Origin: Rhodopseudomonas sp. P2A-2r
GTDB taxonomy: Bacteria; Pseudomonadota; Alphaproteobacteria; Rhizobiales; Xanthobacteraceae
Assembly: GCF_026015985.1 (NCBI RefSeq)
Contig: NZ_CP110389.1
Coordinates: 2,388,001-2,452,000, forward strand
Reading direction: 5' to 3'
Length of the DNA: 64,000 nt
In this document: piece by piece, positions 45,617 to 54,968 of the stretch
Numbering within the stretch: position 1 is the stretch's first letter
Layout: the number at the start of each line of letters is the position of its first letter
Notes under the pieces: generated by a model
Told to the model about the DNA's origin: nothing
The model's database searches: none
What the model saw: only the letters and a program-made list of their open reading frames with translations
Program-made: the position numbers and the translations under genes

Positions 45617-45772
45617 AACAAGCGCTGAGATCGGTTTGCATCTGCAATGCGGTGAACCACGGGGGCATGTCGGCGGACCGGCATGCCCCGGACGTTTTAA
45701 AGGCCCATTCGCTATTGGCATCTGGCATGCCACAGTTTAGAGTTGCTCCAAACTAACGCGGGATGAATCTTG

Positions 45773-47482
45773 ATGAGCCACGACGCGATCACCGTCCGTC
45801 CGTTCGAACATCCCGGCGAAGGTCGGCGTCGCGCCAAGTCGACGCCGAAGGGCCGGCAGATCGATCCGCAGGCTGCCCACGAGATCGAGCAGTTGCTCGG
45901 TGACCGGCCGCGTCGCCGCGACCTGCTGATCGAACATCTGCATTTGATCCAGGACAAGTATGGCCAGATCTCTGCGGCGCATCTTGCAGCCCTTGCCGAC
46001 GAGATGAAGCTGGCCTTCGCCGAAGTGTTCGAGACCGCGACCTTCTACGCGCATTTCGATGTGGTGAAAGAGGGCGAGCCGGACATCGCGCCGCTGACCA
46101 TCCGCGTCTGTGACTCGCTGACCTGTTCGCTGTTCGGCGCCGAACGGCTGATGCAGGAATTGCAGAACAGCACCGGTCCGGGCGTGCGCGTGGTGCGTGC
46201 GCCGTGCACCGGCCGTTGCAACACCGCGCCGACCGTCGAGGTCGGCCACCACTTCGTCGATCACGCCGACCTGCCCAAGGTGCTTGCCGCTGTTGCCGAG
46301 GGGCACACGCACACTGATATGCCCGCTTACGTCGATTACGATGCCTATGCGGCCGATGGCGGCTACAGGCTGCTGCAGCGCGTCCGCTCGGGCGAACTCA
46401 CACGCGACGATCTGCTGAAGGCGCTGGACGATGCCAGTCTGCGCGGCCTCGGCGGCGCCGGCTTTCCGACCGGTCGGAAGTGGCGTGCGGTGCTCGGCGA
46501 ACCCGGTCCGCGGCTGATGGCAATCAATGGCGACGAGGGCGAGCCCGGCACCATCAAGGACCGCTATTATCTGGAGACCGATCCGCACCGCTTCATCGAG
46601 GGCATGCTGATCGGCGCCCATGTGGTCGAGGCGGCTGAGATCTACATCTATCTGCGCGACGAATATCCGGCGTCTCGCGAAATTCTCGCGCGCGAAATTG
46701 CAAAACTGCCGCCGGGCGGTCCCGTGCTGCATCTGCGCCGCGGTGCCGGTGCCTATATCTGCGGCGAGGAATCCGCGCTGCTGGAAAGCATCGAGGGCAA
46801 GCGCGGCCTGCCGCGGCACAAGCCGCCCTATCCGTTCCAGGTCGGGCTCTTCGGGCTGCCGACCCTGATCAATAATATCGAAACCCTGTGGTGGGTGCGC
46901 GACGTCGTCGAAAAGGGCGCGGCGTGGTGGAACAGCCACGGCCGCAACGAGCGCAAAGGCCTGCGCAGCTATTCGGTGTCGGGTCGCGTCAAGAACACCG
47001 GCGTGAAACTGGCGCCGGCCGGCATCACCGTGCGCGAGCTGATCGACGAATATTGCGGCGGCATGGCCGACGGCCACAGTTTTCACGCGTATCTTCCTGG
47101 CGGCGCGTCGGGCGGCATTCTGCCGGCGGCGATGGACGACATCCCGCTCGATTTCGGCACGCTGGAAAAATACGGCTGTTTCATCGGCTCCGCCGCGGTC
47201 ATCATCCTGTCCGACAAGGACGACGTGAAGGCGGCGGCGCTCAACCTGATGAAGTTCTTCGAGGATGAAAGCTGCGGCCAGTGCACGCCGTGCCGGGTCG
47301 GAACCCAGAAGGCCGCCTTGCTGATGCAGCAGCCGGTCTGGAACCGCGGCCTGCTCGACGAATTGAGCCAGGCGATGCGCGACGCGTCGATCTGCGGCCT
47401 CGGTCAGGCCGCCTCCAATCCGCTTTCCACCGTGATTAAATACTTCCCGGACGAATTCATGCCGAAGGAAGCCGCCGAATGA
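45773..47482 (+). CDS. fdsB: NAD-dependent formate dehydrogenase diaphorase subunit, FdsG-FdsB fusion
   Basis: The 569-residue protein starts at ATG 45773 (TTG 45770 is also open). Residues 30-165 are a NuoE-type thioredoxin-like 2Fe-2S domain with C113/C118 (RVCDSLTC) and C145/C149 (APCTGRC). From about residue 195 it is NuoF-like: the NADH/FMN region GGAGFPTGRKWRAV, GDEGEPGTIKDRY, GAYICGEESALL, and a 4Fe-4S site ESCGQCTPCR...ICGLGQ. In Rhodobacter these are two proteins, FdsG and FdsB. It passes electrons from FdsA to NAD+. Confidence 0.93.
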   Translation: MSHDAITVRPFEHPGEGRRRAKSTPKGRQIDPQAAHEIEQLLGDRPRRRDLLIEHLHLIQDKYGQISAAHLAALADEMKLAFAEVFETATFYAHFDVVKEGEPDIAPLTIRVCDSLTCSLFGAERLMQELQNSTGPGVRVVRAPCTGRCNTAPTVEVGHHFVDHADLPKVLAAVAEGHTHTDMPAYVDYDAYAADGGYRLLQRVRSGELTRDDLLKALDDASLRGLGGAGFPTGRKWRAVLGEPGPRLMAINGDEGEPGTIKDRYYLETDPHRFIEGMLIGAHVVEAAEIYIYLRDEYPASREILAREIAKLPPGGPVLHLRRGAGAYICGEESALLESIEGKRGLPRHKPPYPFQVGLFGLPTLINNIETLWWVRDVVEKGAAWWNSHGRNERKGLRSYSVSGRVKNTGVKLAPAGITVRELIDEYCGGMADGHSFHAYLPGGASGGILPAAMDDIPLDFGTLEKYGCFIGSAAVIILSDKDDVKAAALNLMKFFEDESCGQCTPCRVGTQKAALLMQQPVWNRGLLDELSQAMRDASICGLGQAASNPLSTVIKYFPDEFMPKEAAE

Positions 47483-47510
47483 CCTGCAAAGCATCCCGCG
47501 AGGTTCTGAC

Positions 47511-50395
47511 ATGAGCACCGACAGCCCGACGCCGCAAGGTTATGGCCACGACAAAAGGGCGCCGCCGGCGGTCAAAACGTGCCGGACGGAAAGCCGAACG
47601 TGTCGCACACCGATCAGCACCGCGCCAAGTCGCAGACGATCACCTTCGAACTCGATGGCAAGCTGGTCGAAGCCGCGGTCGGCGAGACCATCTGGCAGGT
47701 CGCCAAACGGCAGGGCCGCGAGATTCCGCATCTGTGCTACTCGCCGCAGCCGGACTATCGTCCGGACGGCAACTGCCGCGCCTGCATGGTCGAGGTTGAG
47801 GGCGAACGCGTGCTGGCCGCCTCGTGCAAGCGCACGCCGTCTGTCGGCATGAAGGTGAAGACCGAGAGCGCCCGCGCCGTCGCCGCGCAGAAGATGGTGA
47901 TGGAGCTGCTGGTCGCCGACCAGCCGGCGCGCGAGACCTCGCACGATCCGGATTCTAAATTCTGGAACTGGGCCGAGAAGATCGAGGTGACGCAGAGCCG
48001 CTTCCCCAGCGAGGTACGCTGGAACGGCGACGCCAGCCATCCCGCCATGCGCGTCAATCTGGATTCCTGCATTCAGTGCGGATTGTGCGTGCGCGCCTGC
48101 CGCGAGGTCCAGGTCAACGACGTCATCGGCATGGCCTATCGCAACGCCGATTCCAAGATCGTGTTCGACTTCGACGACCCGATGGGCGAGTCGACCTGCG
48201 TGGCCTGCGGCGAATGCGTGCAGGCATGCCCGACCGGCGCGCTGATGCCGGCGGCGCTGCTCGACGACAACCAGACCCGCACCGTCTATGCCGACAAGAA
48301 GGTCGACTCGCTGTGCCCGTTCTGCGGCGTCGGCTGTCAGGTGACCTATCAGGTCAAGGAAGAGAAGATCATCTATGCCGAGGGCCGCGACGGTCCGGCC
48401 AATCACAACCGGCTGTGCGTCAAGGGTCGCTTCGGCTTCGACTACATCCACCATCCGCATCGCCTGACCAAGCCGCTGGTGCGGCTGGCCCATGCGAAGA
48501 AGGACGGCAATGATCAGGTCGATCCGGCCAATCCGTTCACGCATTTCCGCGAAGCCTCGTGGGAAGAGGCGCTCGACATCGCCGCCAGGGGCCTGGTCAA
48601 GATCCGTGACGAAAAGGGCGTCAAGGCGCTGGCCGGCTTCGGCTCGGCCAAAGGCTCCAACGAGGAAGCCTATCTGTTCCAGAAGCTGGTGCGCACCGGC
48701 TTCGGCTCCAACAATGTCGATCACTGCACGCGGCTGTGCCATGCCTCGTCGGTGGCCGCCTTGATGGAAGGTCTCAATTCCGGCGCGGTGTCAGCGCCGT
48801 TCGCCGCCGCCATGGATGCCGAGGTGATCATCGTCATCGGCGCCAATCCCACGGTCAACCATCCGGTCGCCGCGACCTACATCAAGAACGCCGCCAAGCG
48901 CGGCGCCAAACTGATCGTGATGGATCCGCGCCGGCAGACGCTGTCGCGCCATGCCTGGAAGCATCTGGCGTTCAAGCCGGGCGCCGACGTGGCCATGCTC
49001 AACGCCATGCTCAACGTCATCATCACCGAGGGCTTGACCGACGCGCAATATATCGCCGGTTACACCGAGGGCTTCGACGACCTCAAGGCCCGCATCGGCG
49101 AGTTCACCCCGGAGAAGATGGCGCCGATCTGCGGCATCGATGCCGACACCCTGCGCGAGGTGGCGCGGACCTATGCGCGCTCCAAGTCGTCGATCATCTT
49201 CTGGGGCATGGGCATCAGCCAGCACGTCCACGGCACCGACAATGCGCGCTGCCTGATCGCGCTGGCGCTGACCACCGGCCAGATCGGCCGGCCCGGCACC
49301 GGACTGCATCCACTGCGCGGCCAGAACAACGTGCAGGGCGCCTCCGACGCCGGCCTGATTCCGATGTTCCTGCCGGACTATCAGCCGGTCGGCCGCACAG
49401 ACCTGCGCGAACCCTTCGAAAAACTCTGGCATTACGACCTCGATCCCGAGCGCGGTCTCACCGTGGTGGAAATCATCCACGCCATCCATCGCGGCGAGAT
49501 CAACGGCATGTTCATCGAGGGCGAGAACCCGGCGATGTCCGATCCCGACGTGCAGCACGCGCGCGACGCGCTGGCCAAGCTCGACCATCTCGTGGTGCAG
49601 GACCTGTTCCTGACCGAGACCGCGTTCCACGCCGACGTGGTGCTGCCGGCCTCCGCCTTCGCCGAAAAGGTCGGCACCTTCACCAACACCGACCGCCGCG
49701 TGCAGATCGCCCGCGAGGTGATCAAGCCGCCGGGCGATGCGCGGCAGGATCTCTGGATCATCCAGGAGATCGGCAAGCGCATGGGGCTGGATTGGAATTA
49801 CAACGGTCCCGCCGACGTGTTCGCGGAGATGACGCAGGTGATGCCGTCGCTGAAGAACATCACCTGGGAGCGGCTTGAGCGCGAGGGCGCGGTGACCTAT
49901 CCGGTCGACGCTTCCGACAAGCCCGGCAACGAGATCATCTTTACCACCGGCTTCCCGACCGTCAGCGGCCGCGGCAAGATCGTGCCGGCCCATGTGCTGC
50001 CGCCGGACGAACTGCCCGACGACGAGTACCCGATGGTGCTGTCCACCGGCCGCGTGCTCGAACACTGGCACACCGGCTCGATGACGCGGCGCTCGATGGT
50101 GCTCGACCAGATCGAGCCGGAGGCGGTGGCCTTCATGTCGCCGAAGGACATGCGGCGGATGGGCGTGCGGCCCGGCGACTTCGTGCGGCTGGAAACGCGC
50201 CGCGGCGCGGTCGAGATCAAGGTCCGCACCGACCGCGACGTGCCGGAGAACATGGTGTTCATGCCGTTCTGCTATGCGGAGGCGGCGGCCAACCTGTTGA
50301 CCAATCCGGCGCTCGATCCGTTCGGCAAGATTCCGGAGTTCAAGTTCTGCGCCGTGCGCGCCGAACGCGCCGAGATCCGCAACGCCGCGGAATAA
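47511..50395 (+). CDS. fdsA: Formate dehydrogenase catalytic subunit FdsA, apparent 5' frameshift
   Basis: The catalytic frame is open from GTG 47579. A better start at ATG 47511 (STDSPTPQGYGHDKRAPPAVK) joins it if the four A at 47574-47577 are really five (VKNVPDGKPN), giving about 961 residues. Domains are an N-terminal 2Fe-2S (LCYSPQ... NCRACMVEV), two 4Fe-4S clusters (CIQCGLCVRAC, CVACGECVQAC), the CPFCGVGC cluster, and the Mo/W-bis-MGD domain. The catalytic Cys replaces Sec in DHCTRLCHAS (codon 48737-48739). It oxidises formate to CO2 in the cytoplasm. Confidence 0.93.
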
Positions 50396-50509
50396 AGCGG
50401 TCTTTATGCCGCGGCTATAACACGCCGCGGCAGCTGCTCTCGATTTCATACGGGCTCATCAGCATCTTCCGGGGAACGGCGAATAGCCGTTGCCGACAGG
50501 AGGCCTCCG

Positions 50510-50806
50510 ATGACGTATGTTTCTCACCATGCGGACAAGTTCCGCGACCTCACTACCGACGATGCCTACCGGTCGTGGCTGATCAGCCGCAATCAGGGGC
50601 CGATTGTCCATCATTCCGGCGACATGCAGTGGAAGCGCCTGCTGGTACTGGCGCGGCTGACGCGCAACCACGTCAAGGGCTTCTTCGCCGCCATCCGCGT
50701 TGCGCTGGTGGCCGACAAGATGCGCCGCGTGCAGCGCGAGCTCAGCCTGCGCGGCGTGCGCTACGATGCGTCGCCAAAGGCCTCGACCGATCGGGGCGGA
50801 CGATGA
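50510..50806 (+). CDS. Small protein after fdsA, function unknown
   Basis: This 98-residue protein has GACAGGAGGCCTCCG before the ATG, a strong binding site. The sequence (FRDLTTDDAYRSWLISRNQGPIVHHSGDM, then KRLLVLARLTRNHVKGFFAAIRVALVADKMRR) is basic and helical. It does not resemble the small FdsD subunit that normally follows FdsA. Its stop overlaps the start of the next gene (ATGA at 50803). A role in formate dehydrogenase assembly is only suggested by position. Confidence 0.6.
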   Translation: MTYVSHHADKFRDLTTDDAYRSWLISRNQGPIVHHSGDMQWKRLLVLARLTRNHVKGFFAAIRVALVADKMRRVQRELSLRGVRYDASPKASTDRGGR

Positions 50807-51015
50807 GCAGGCATCCCTCCGACGCGCTGTTCGCGCGCATCGGCGCCTACGGTAAGGCGCTGCCCGGACTGCTCGCGTGGCTGCTGCGCAAGCTCGTCAC
50901 CGGCCCCGCGGCCTATCATCCCGGCGCACACTACATGCGCGGCCCCGGTCCGAAATGGCGCGAGAAGCACGGGCTGCAATGGCCCGGTGCGGCGCGGGAC
51001 CAATGGGATGCGTGA
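50803..51015 (+). CDS. Small basic protein coupled to the preceding gene
   Basis: This 70-residue protein (MSRHPSDALFARIGAYGKALPGLLAWLLRK...) starts on the previous stop. A hydrophobic GLLAWLLRKLV helix and a Pro/His-rich end (YHPGAHYMRGPGPKW) are visible. I recognise no family. A strong terminator follows at 51056, closing the formate dehydrogenase transcript. Confidence 0.55.
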   Translation: MSRHPSDALFARIGAYGKALPGLLAWLLRKLVTGPAAYHPGAHYMRGPGPKWREKHGLQWPGAARDQWDA

Positions 51016-51055
51016 CGCGAGCCTCGTTCCTGCTGTCAATGCGAGCCAAGCCAGG

Positions 51056-51084
51056 AAATCCAGCCTCACCCGGGCTGGATTTTT
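51056..51084 (+). terminator. Rho-independent terminator of the formate dehydrogenase operon
   Basis: AAATCCAGCC (51056-51065) pairs with GGCTGGATTT (51073-51082), followed by a T run. The A-rich start and T-rich end could also stop transcription from the opposite side. Confidence 0.85.
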
Positions 51085-51142
51085 GCAATACGTGCGCGTC
51101 GCAATGATGGATTAGAGTTGGATGCAGCACAGTTGAATCGTT

Positions 51143-51298
51143 CCCCGGACGCGGTGCACTGCGCCGCCCACTTGGCGGCGTGGTGCTCCGCAGATCCGGG
51201 GGCCCGGTTCGGGCAAGACAACTGGGATCCCGGATCTGCGGAGCGGCATAGCGGCGATGCAAGAGCAACGCCTGGGAATGCCGCACCGCGTCCGGGAC
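51143..51298. repeat. Long intergenic inverted repeat (CCGGACGCGGTGCA family)
   Basis: Outer arms CCCCGGACGCGGTGCA and GCCGCACCGCGTCCGGG enclose inner arms GCTCCGCAGATCCGGG (51185-51200) and CCCGGATCTGCGGAGC (51229-51244). It fills the gap between the terminator and the DapA-like gene, which otherwise holds nothing. Relatives lie at 39697 and 56645. Confidence 0.75.
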
Positions 51299-51330
51299 AC
51301 GCCCCTGCTTAAATCCAAACCGATCACACC

Positions 51331-52296
51331 CTACAGCGCCCGCAACTCGCGCCACAGCCGGTTTTCCAAAACACACGCGTCGATGTCCTTCTGAATCCCC
51401 GCAATCGCCTCTGCGATCGCGGCCTTCGCCGTGGCATCCGGCTCAATCATCGGCAATCGCACGCGCGGCGACATCCGGTCGAGCAGGCCGAGCGCATGTT
51501 TCAGCGCCGCCGGCGTGCCGTCGGTCGCCAGCGCTGCATGCAGCCGGCACAACTGCGCCGCGATAGCCTGCGCGCCGCGCAGATCCGCGTGGCCGCGCAA
51601 GGCGTCGATCTTCCGGCACAGCTCCGGCACCACGGCAGCGGTCATGGAAATGGAGCCATCGCCACCTTGGGCCACGAAGGCGGCGGCCGTTGCATCGTCG
51701 CCGGACAGCAGCCGGAAACCCGGCCGCAACCGCGAGCGCAGCCGCAGCGGGCGCGTGACGTCGCCGCTGCCGTCGCGCAGCCCGATGAATTGCGGCATGG
51801 CTGCGAGCTGCAGCAGCGTGTCGTCGGCGAGGCCGCGCACCGTCCGCTGCGGGATATCGTGCAGGATGACCGGCAGTTCGGTGCAGTCGGCAACCGCCGC
51901 AAAATGCGCCGCGATGCCCGACTGCATCGGCTTGTTGTAGTAGGGCACCACGGACATGACGGCGTCGGCGCCGGCCGCATCGGAGCGCCGCGTTAGCTCG
52001 ATCGCCTGGCTGGTGGAGTTGGAGCCGGCGCCGGCGATCACGCGGACCCGCTTGCGCGCGGTGCGCACCGCGGCGCGGACCAGCGCGTCGTGTTCGTCCG
52101 GCGTCAGCGTCGCCATCTCGCCGGCGGTCTCGCCGACGACGATGGCGCTGCAGCCCGCCGCGATCTGCCGTTCGCACAATTGCGCGAAGGCGGCGAGATC
52201 GATGCGATCGCGATCGGCGAACGGGGTCGGCAGGTCGGGAATGCAGCCTGTCAGCCAGGCGGTGCGGTCGTTGGCGCCGGTCATGGTCTTCACCAT
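51331..52296 (-). CDS. DapA/NAL-family protein without the Schiff-base lysine
   Basis: The ~321-residue protein starts at MVKTMTGANDR (52296; ATG 52284 is also possible). It has the DapA fold landmarks: PDLPTPFADRDRID, GETAGEMATLTPDEH, AGAGSNSTSQAIELTRRSDAAGADAVMSVVPYYNKP, and HDIPQRTVRG. The position of the catalytic lysine (GIKEATG in E. coli DapA) reads GLRDGSGD, with Arg 174 (codon 51775-51777). It therefore may not be a classical aldolase. No lysine-pathway gene is adjacent. Confidence 0.8.
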   Translation of the reverse strand: MVKTMTGANDRTAWLTGCIPDLPTPFADRDRIDLAAFAQLCERQIAAGCSAIVVGETAGEMATLTPDEHDALVRAAVRTARKRVRVIAGAGSNSTSQAIELTRRSDAAGADAVMSVVPYYNKPMQSGIAAHFAAVADCTELPVILHDIPQRTVRGLADDTLLQLAAMPQFIGLRDGSGDVTRPLRLRSRLRPGFRLLSGDDATAAAFVAQGGDGSISMTAAVVPELCRKIDALRGHADLRGAQAIAAQLCRLHAALATDGTPAALKHALGLLDRMSPRVRLPMIEPDATAKAAIAEAIAGIQKDIDACVLENRLWRELRAL

Positions 52297-52306
52297 TGCC
52301 CGCCGC

Positions 52307-52564
52307 TCAGGCGGCGCGACGCGGCTGCGCCATGTCGGCGCGATCGGCTGCGGGCGGCGCGCCCATGTCGAGCTCGAGCGGGGCCGCGATGGCGATAATG
52401 GCTTCGGGGTGATGGTGGTTCTCGAACAGAGCGTAGCGGATCGCGGCCTGCTGGCTGACGAACAGGCCGCCATAGAGCCCGTCGCGCTCGCGTGCGACCC
52501 ACTGGCCGCGGCTGTTCTTTCCGATCAACACGATGTTGCATGAGGGAGGTTCGGCGAGATTCAC
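52307..52564 (-). CDS. Small conserved-looking hypothetical protein
   Basis: This 85-residue protein (PSCNIVLIGKNSRGQWVARERDGLYGGLFVSQQAAIRYALFEN) lies 10 bases upstream of the DapA-like gene and runs in the same direction. It has a mixed strand-helix composition with no membrane segment. I do not recognise it. Confidence 0.6.
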   Translation of the reverse strand: MNLAEPPSCNIVLIGKNSRGQWVARERDGLYGGLFVSQQAAIRYALFENHHHPEAIIAIAAPLELDMGAPPAADRADMAQPRRAA

Positions 52565-52714
52565 GTAAAGTCTCCTGTGACGATGACCGGCGCCGCAGCG
52601 CCGCAGTCCGATCTGGACATGTCGGCAATATCTGGACGGCGGGATTTGAAAGCGAGAGCGGGCGGAAGCCGATCTTATAAGGAAGTCATATGAGCGGATG
52701 GGGAGGCTGCGGGG

Positions 52715-52978
52715 TTACGATACTTGCGGCGCGGCAAGACAAGCGAGGCAGAACAGCGCGCCATAGATCGCGGCCTCGTCCCAGTAGGAGAGCGTTGCAC
52801 TGCGGAGCGGCTCGCGGCGCAGCAGCGCCGTGAGCATGCAGACGATCGCGGACATCCACAGCAGCGCGGCGAAGCTGCGCGCGAAGCCGACGCTGCCGAG
52901 CGACGCAAAGACGCATAGAATGATCATCCGCAGCGTGAAGCGGGCGATGACCTGGGCGCTGGAGAGGTCGGTGGTCAT
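52715..52978 (-). CDS. Small membrane protein
   Basis: This 87-residue protein starts at MTTDLSSAQVIARF (52978; an ATG at 52996 is also open). It has about three hydrophobic segments (FTLRMIILCVFASLGSVGF, FAALLWMSAIVCMLTALL, YGALFCLACLAA). It is 25 bases downstream of another small gene of the same strand. Function is unknown. Confidence 0.55.
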   Translation of the reverse strand: MTTDLSSAQVIARFTLRMIILCVFASLGSVGFARSFAALLWMSAIVCMLTALLRREPLRSATLSYWDEAAIYGALFCLACLAAPQVS

Positions 52979-53003
52979 CGAGCCGATCCGTGGCATTGCC
53001 GGT

Positions 53004-53459
53004 TCAGGCGAAGTTGTCGCACAGCGCCGGCTGCCACGACGCGTCGGGTGCGCCCGGACCCATCTCCACGCTGGGCAGCGCCGGGGTCCGGCTTTCATGC
53101 CGGGCCTGCAGTACGGCGCCGAGGATTGCCAGCGCCATGTCGGGGTGATGCGTCTCGATGGCGATATCGAGCCACTCCGGCATCTCGCGGTTGTCGGACA
53201 GCGCGCAGTGCCATTCGCCGTCGTCATAAGCGAGCCGGCGCAGCAGCCAGCGCGGCAGCTCCAGCGCCAGCAGCGCCAGCGCGGCGTCGGTCCAGGCGCA
53301 GGAGGCGATCAGGTGCTTGATGCGGGCGACCTCCAAGGCCTTTCGCATCGGGTTACCGTGGCGCGCGGTGGCCAGCACATCGGTAAACAGCGCGGGCGAG
53401 GCGGTGGCGTCCAGCGCCTCGGCGGGGTGGAATTCGCGAGCCTGACAATTGAGCGACAT
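53004..53459 (-). CDS. Hypothetical protein
   Basis: This 151-residue protein starts at MSLNCQAREFHPAEA (53459). It is a soluble, Ala/Leu-rich, helical protein (ALEVARIKHLIASCAWTDAALALLALELPRWLLRRLAYDDGEW, then EWLDIAIETHHPDMALAILGAVLQARHES). It is divergent from the flavoprotein gene. I do not recognise the family. Confidence 0.6.
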   Translation of the reverse strand: MSLNCQAREFHPAEALDATASPALFTDVLATARHGNPMRKALEVARIKHLIASCAWTDAALALLALELPRWLLRRLAYDDGEWHCALSDNREMPEWLDIAIETHHPDMALAILGAVLQARHESRTPALPSVEMGPGAPDASWQPALCDNFA

Positions 53460-53648
53460 GGCGTGTCTCGTTGGCAACGCGGTCAGGTTCGACCGCATGC
53501 AAAACATGAGCGCAATGGCATTTGAAAACGAGGCGAGGCGGAGGCCGCAGATATAAGGACGCCATAAGTGCCGGATCCGGCGCGTCCCGCGATCTTTCGC
53601 CAATTATTAATGTCTTCAGCGCAGTGATGAGGTTTTGCGGAGACCCCT

Positions 53649-54833
53649 GTGCGCCAGACCGACATTGCAATTATCGGTGGCGGTCTGGCCGGATCGACGG
53701 CGGCGGCCATGCTGGGTCGCGCCGGTATCGCCGCCGTTCTGATCGAGCCGCACGACAGCCATCCGCCGGAATTGCGCTGCGAGAAGATCAGCGGCGGGCA
53801 GCAGCTTGATCGCCTGCGCAAGACCGGCCTCGCCGAGGCTGCGCTGCGCATCAGCGTCCATGACGCGCAGATCTGGATCGCCCGGTTTGGCCGCCTGATC
53901 GACATCAGGCCGAGCCAGCAATACGGCTTCATGTACGACGCGCTGGTCAACGCCATCCGCACCGAGATCCCTGCCGCGGTGGAGCACATCCGCGCCAAGG
54001 CCACAGCGGTCGTCACCAGCGACGATCGCCAGATTGTCACGCTGTCCAACGGTGAGCAGGTCTCCGCGCGGCTGGTGGTATTGGCCCACGGGCCTAGTGT
54101 CGCGCTGTACCAGGCGCTGGGCATCGAGCGTCGGGTCATCGGCGCCTGCCACTCGATTTCGGTGGGCTTCGACATCGCGCCCGTCGGCCGCGCCGCCTTT
54201 GCCTTTCCGTCGTTGACCTATTTCTCCGAGCGCACCGCCTTGCGCACTGCGTACCTGACACTGTTTCCGGTGGCCCACGGCATGCGCGCCAACCTGTTCG
54301 TCTATCGCGAGATGGACGATCCCTGGCTGCGCCAGATGCGCCGGGAGCCTGCGGCTGCGCTCGACGCCTGCCTGCCGCAACTGCGCGCCATGATCGGCGA
54401 CTACGCCATTTCAGGCGACATCAGGATTCGTCCCGTCGATCTCTATGTCAGCAGCGGCCATCGCCAGGCTGGGATGGTGCTGGTCGGCGACGCCTTCGCC
54501 TCGCCATGCCCGGGCAGCGGCACCGGCACCGACAAGGTGTTCACCGACGTGACGCAATTGTGCAATGTCCACATCCCGCGCTGGCTCGCGACGCCTGCCA
54601 TGGACGCCGCCAAGATCGTCGAATTCTACGACGACCCGGTCAAGCAGGAATGCGACGCCTGGGCCGAGGCCAAGGCATTCACGCTGCGCGCGGTGACCCT
54701 GGATAATTCGCTGTTCTGGCGCGCCCAGCGCTGGGCGCGGTTTTTAGGCCGGCTCGGCCAGGGCATGGTCCGGCGAACCCGCGAGACGATGAACCCCTCC
54801 GCCGCGCTGCGCATCCGCACCCGGTCGTCGTGA
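53649..54833 (+). CDS. FAD-dependent oxidoreductase / monooxygenase-like flavoprotein
   Basis: This 394-residue protein starts at GTG 53649. The N-terminal dinucleotide-binding motif is IAIIGGGLAGSTAAAMLGRAG, ending in an acidic strand (LIEPHD). The second FAD motif is GMVLVGDAFASPCPGSGTGTDKVFTD, the GD motif of group A flavin hydroxylases. The substrate is unknown. The C terminus (FLGRLGQGMVRRTRE) is basic and amphipathic. Confidence 0.82.
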   Translation: MRQTDIAIIGGGLAGSTAAAMLGRAGIAAVLIEPHDSHPPELRCEKISGGQQLDRLRKTGLAEAALRISVHDAQIWIARFGRLIDIRPSQQYGFMYDALVNAIRTEIPAAVEHIRAKATAVVTSDDRQIVTLSNGEQVSARLVVLAHGPSVALYQALGIERRVIGACHSISVGFDIAPVGRAAFAFPSLTYFSERTALRTAYLTLFPVAHGMRANLFVYREMDDPWLRQMRREPAAALDACLPQLRAMIGDYAISGDIRIRPVDLYVSSGHRQAGMVLVGDAFASPCPGSGTGTDKVFTDVTQLCNVHIPRWLATPAMDAAKIVEFYDDPVKQECDAWAEAKAFTLRAVTLDNSLFWRAQRWARFLGRLGQGMVRRTRETMNPSAALRIRTRSS

Positions 54834-54863
54834 TCGGCGGTCAGGCGATGTGAGCTCTCTTCA

Positions 54864-54882
54864 CCCTCCCTCCAGGGGAGGG
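54864..54882. repeat. Short CCCTCC/GGAGGG hairpin upstream of glpK
   Basis: CCCTCC(C) and GGGAGGG form a hairpin. A near-identical one (CCCTCCCCTGGAGGGGAGGG, 56532-56551) follows glpK, so the gene is flanked by copies of the same element. Confidence 0.55.
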
Positions 54883-54968
54883 TAAGCAAGCGTCCCGCAT
54901 CTTGACCTCGCTGCCTCAATCCGCTTGCCTGCGCGTAACATCGTCAATCGCTTCGGGAAGAATCGCTC

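Noticed and set aside
50510..50806. FdsD annotation for the gene after fdsA
   Set aside because: The position fits, but the sequence does not show the FdsD pattern I know, so it is left unnamed.
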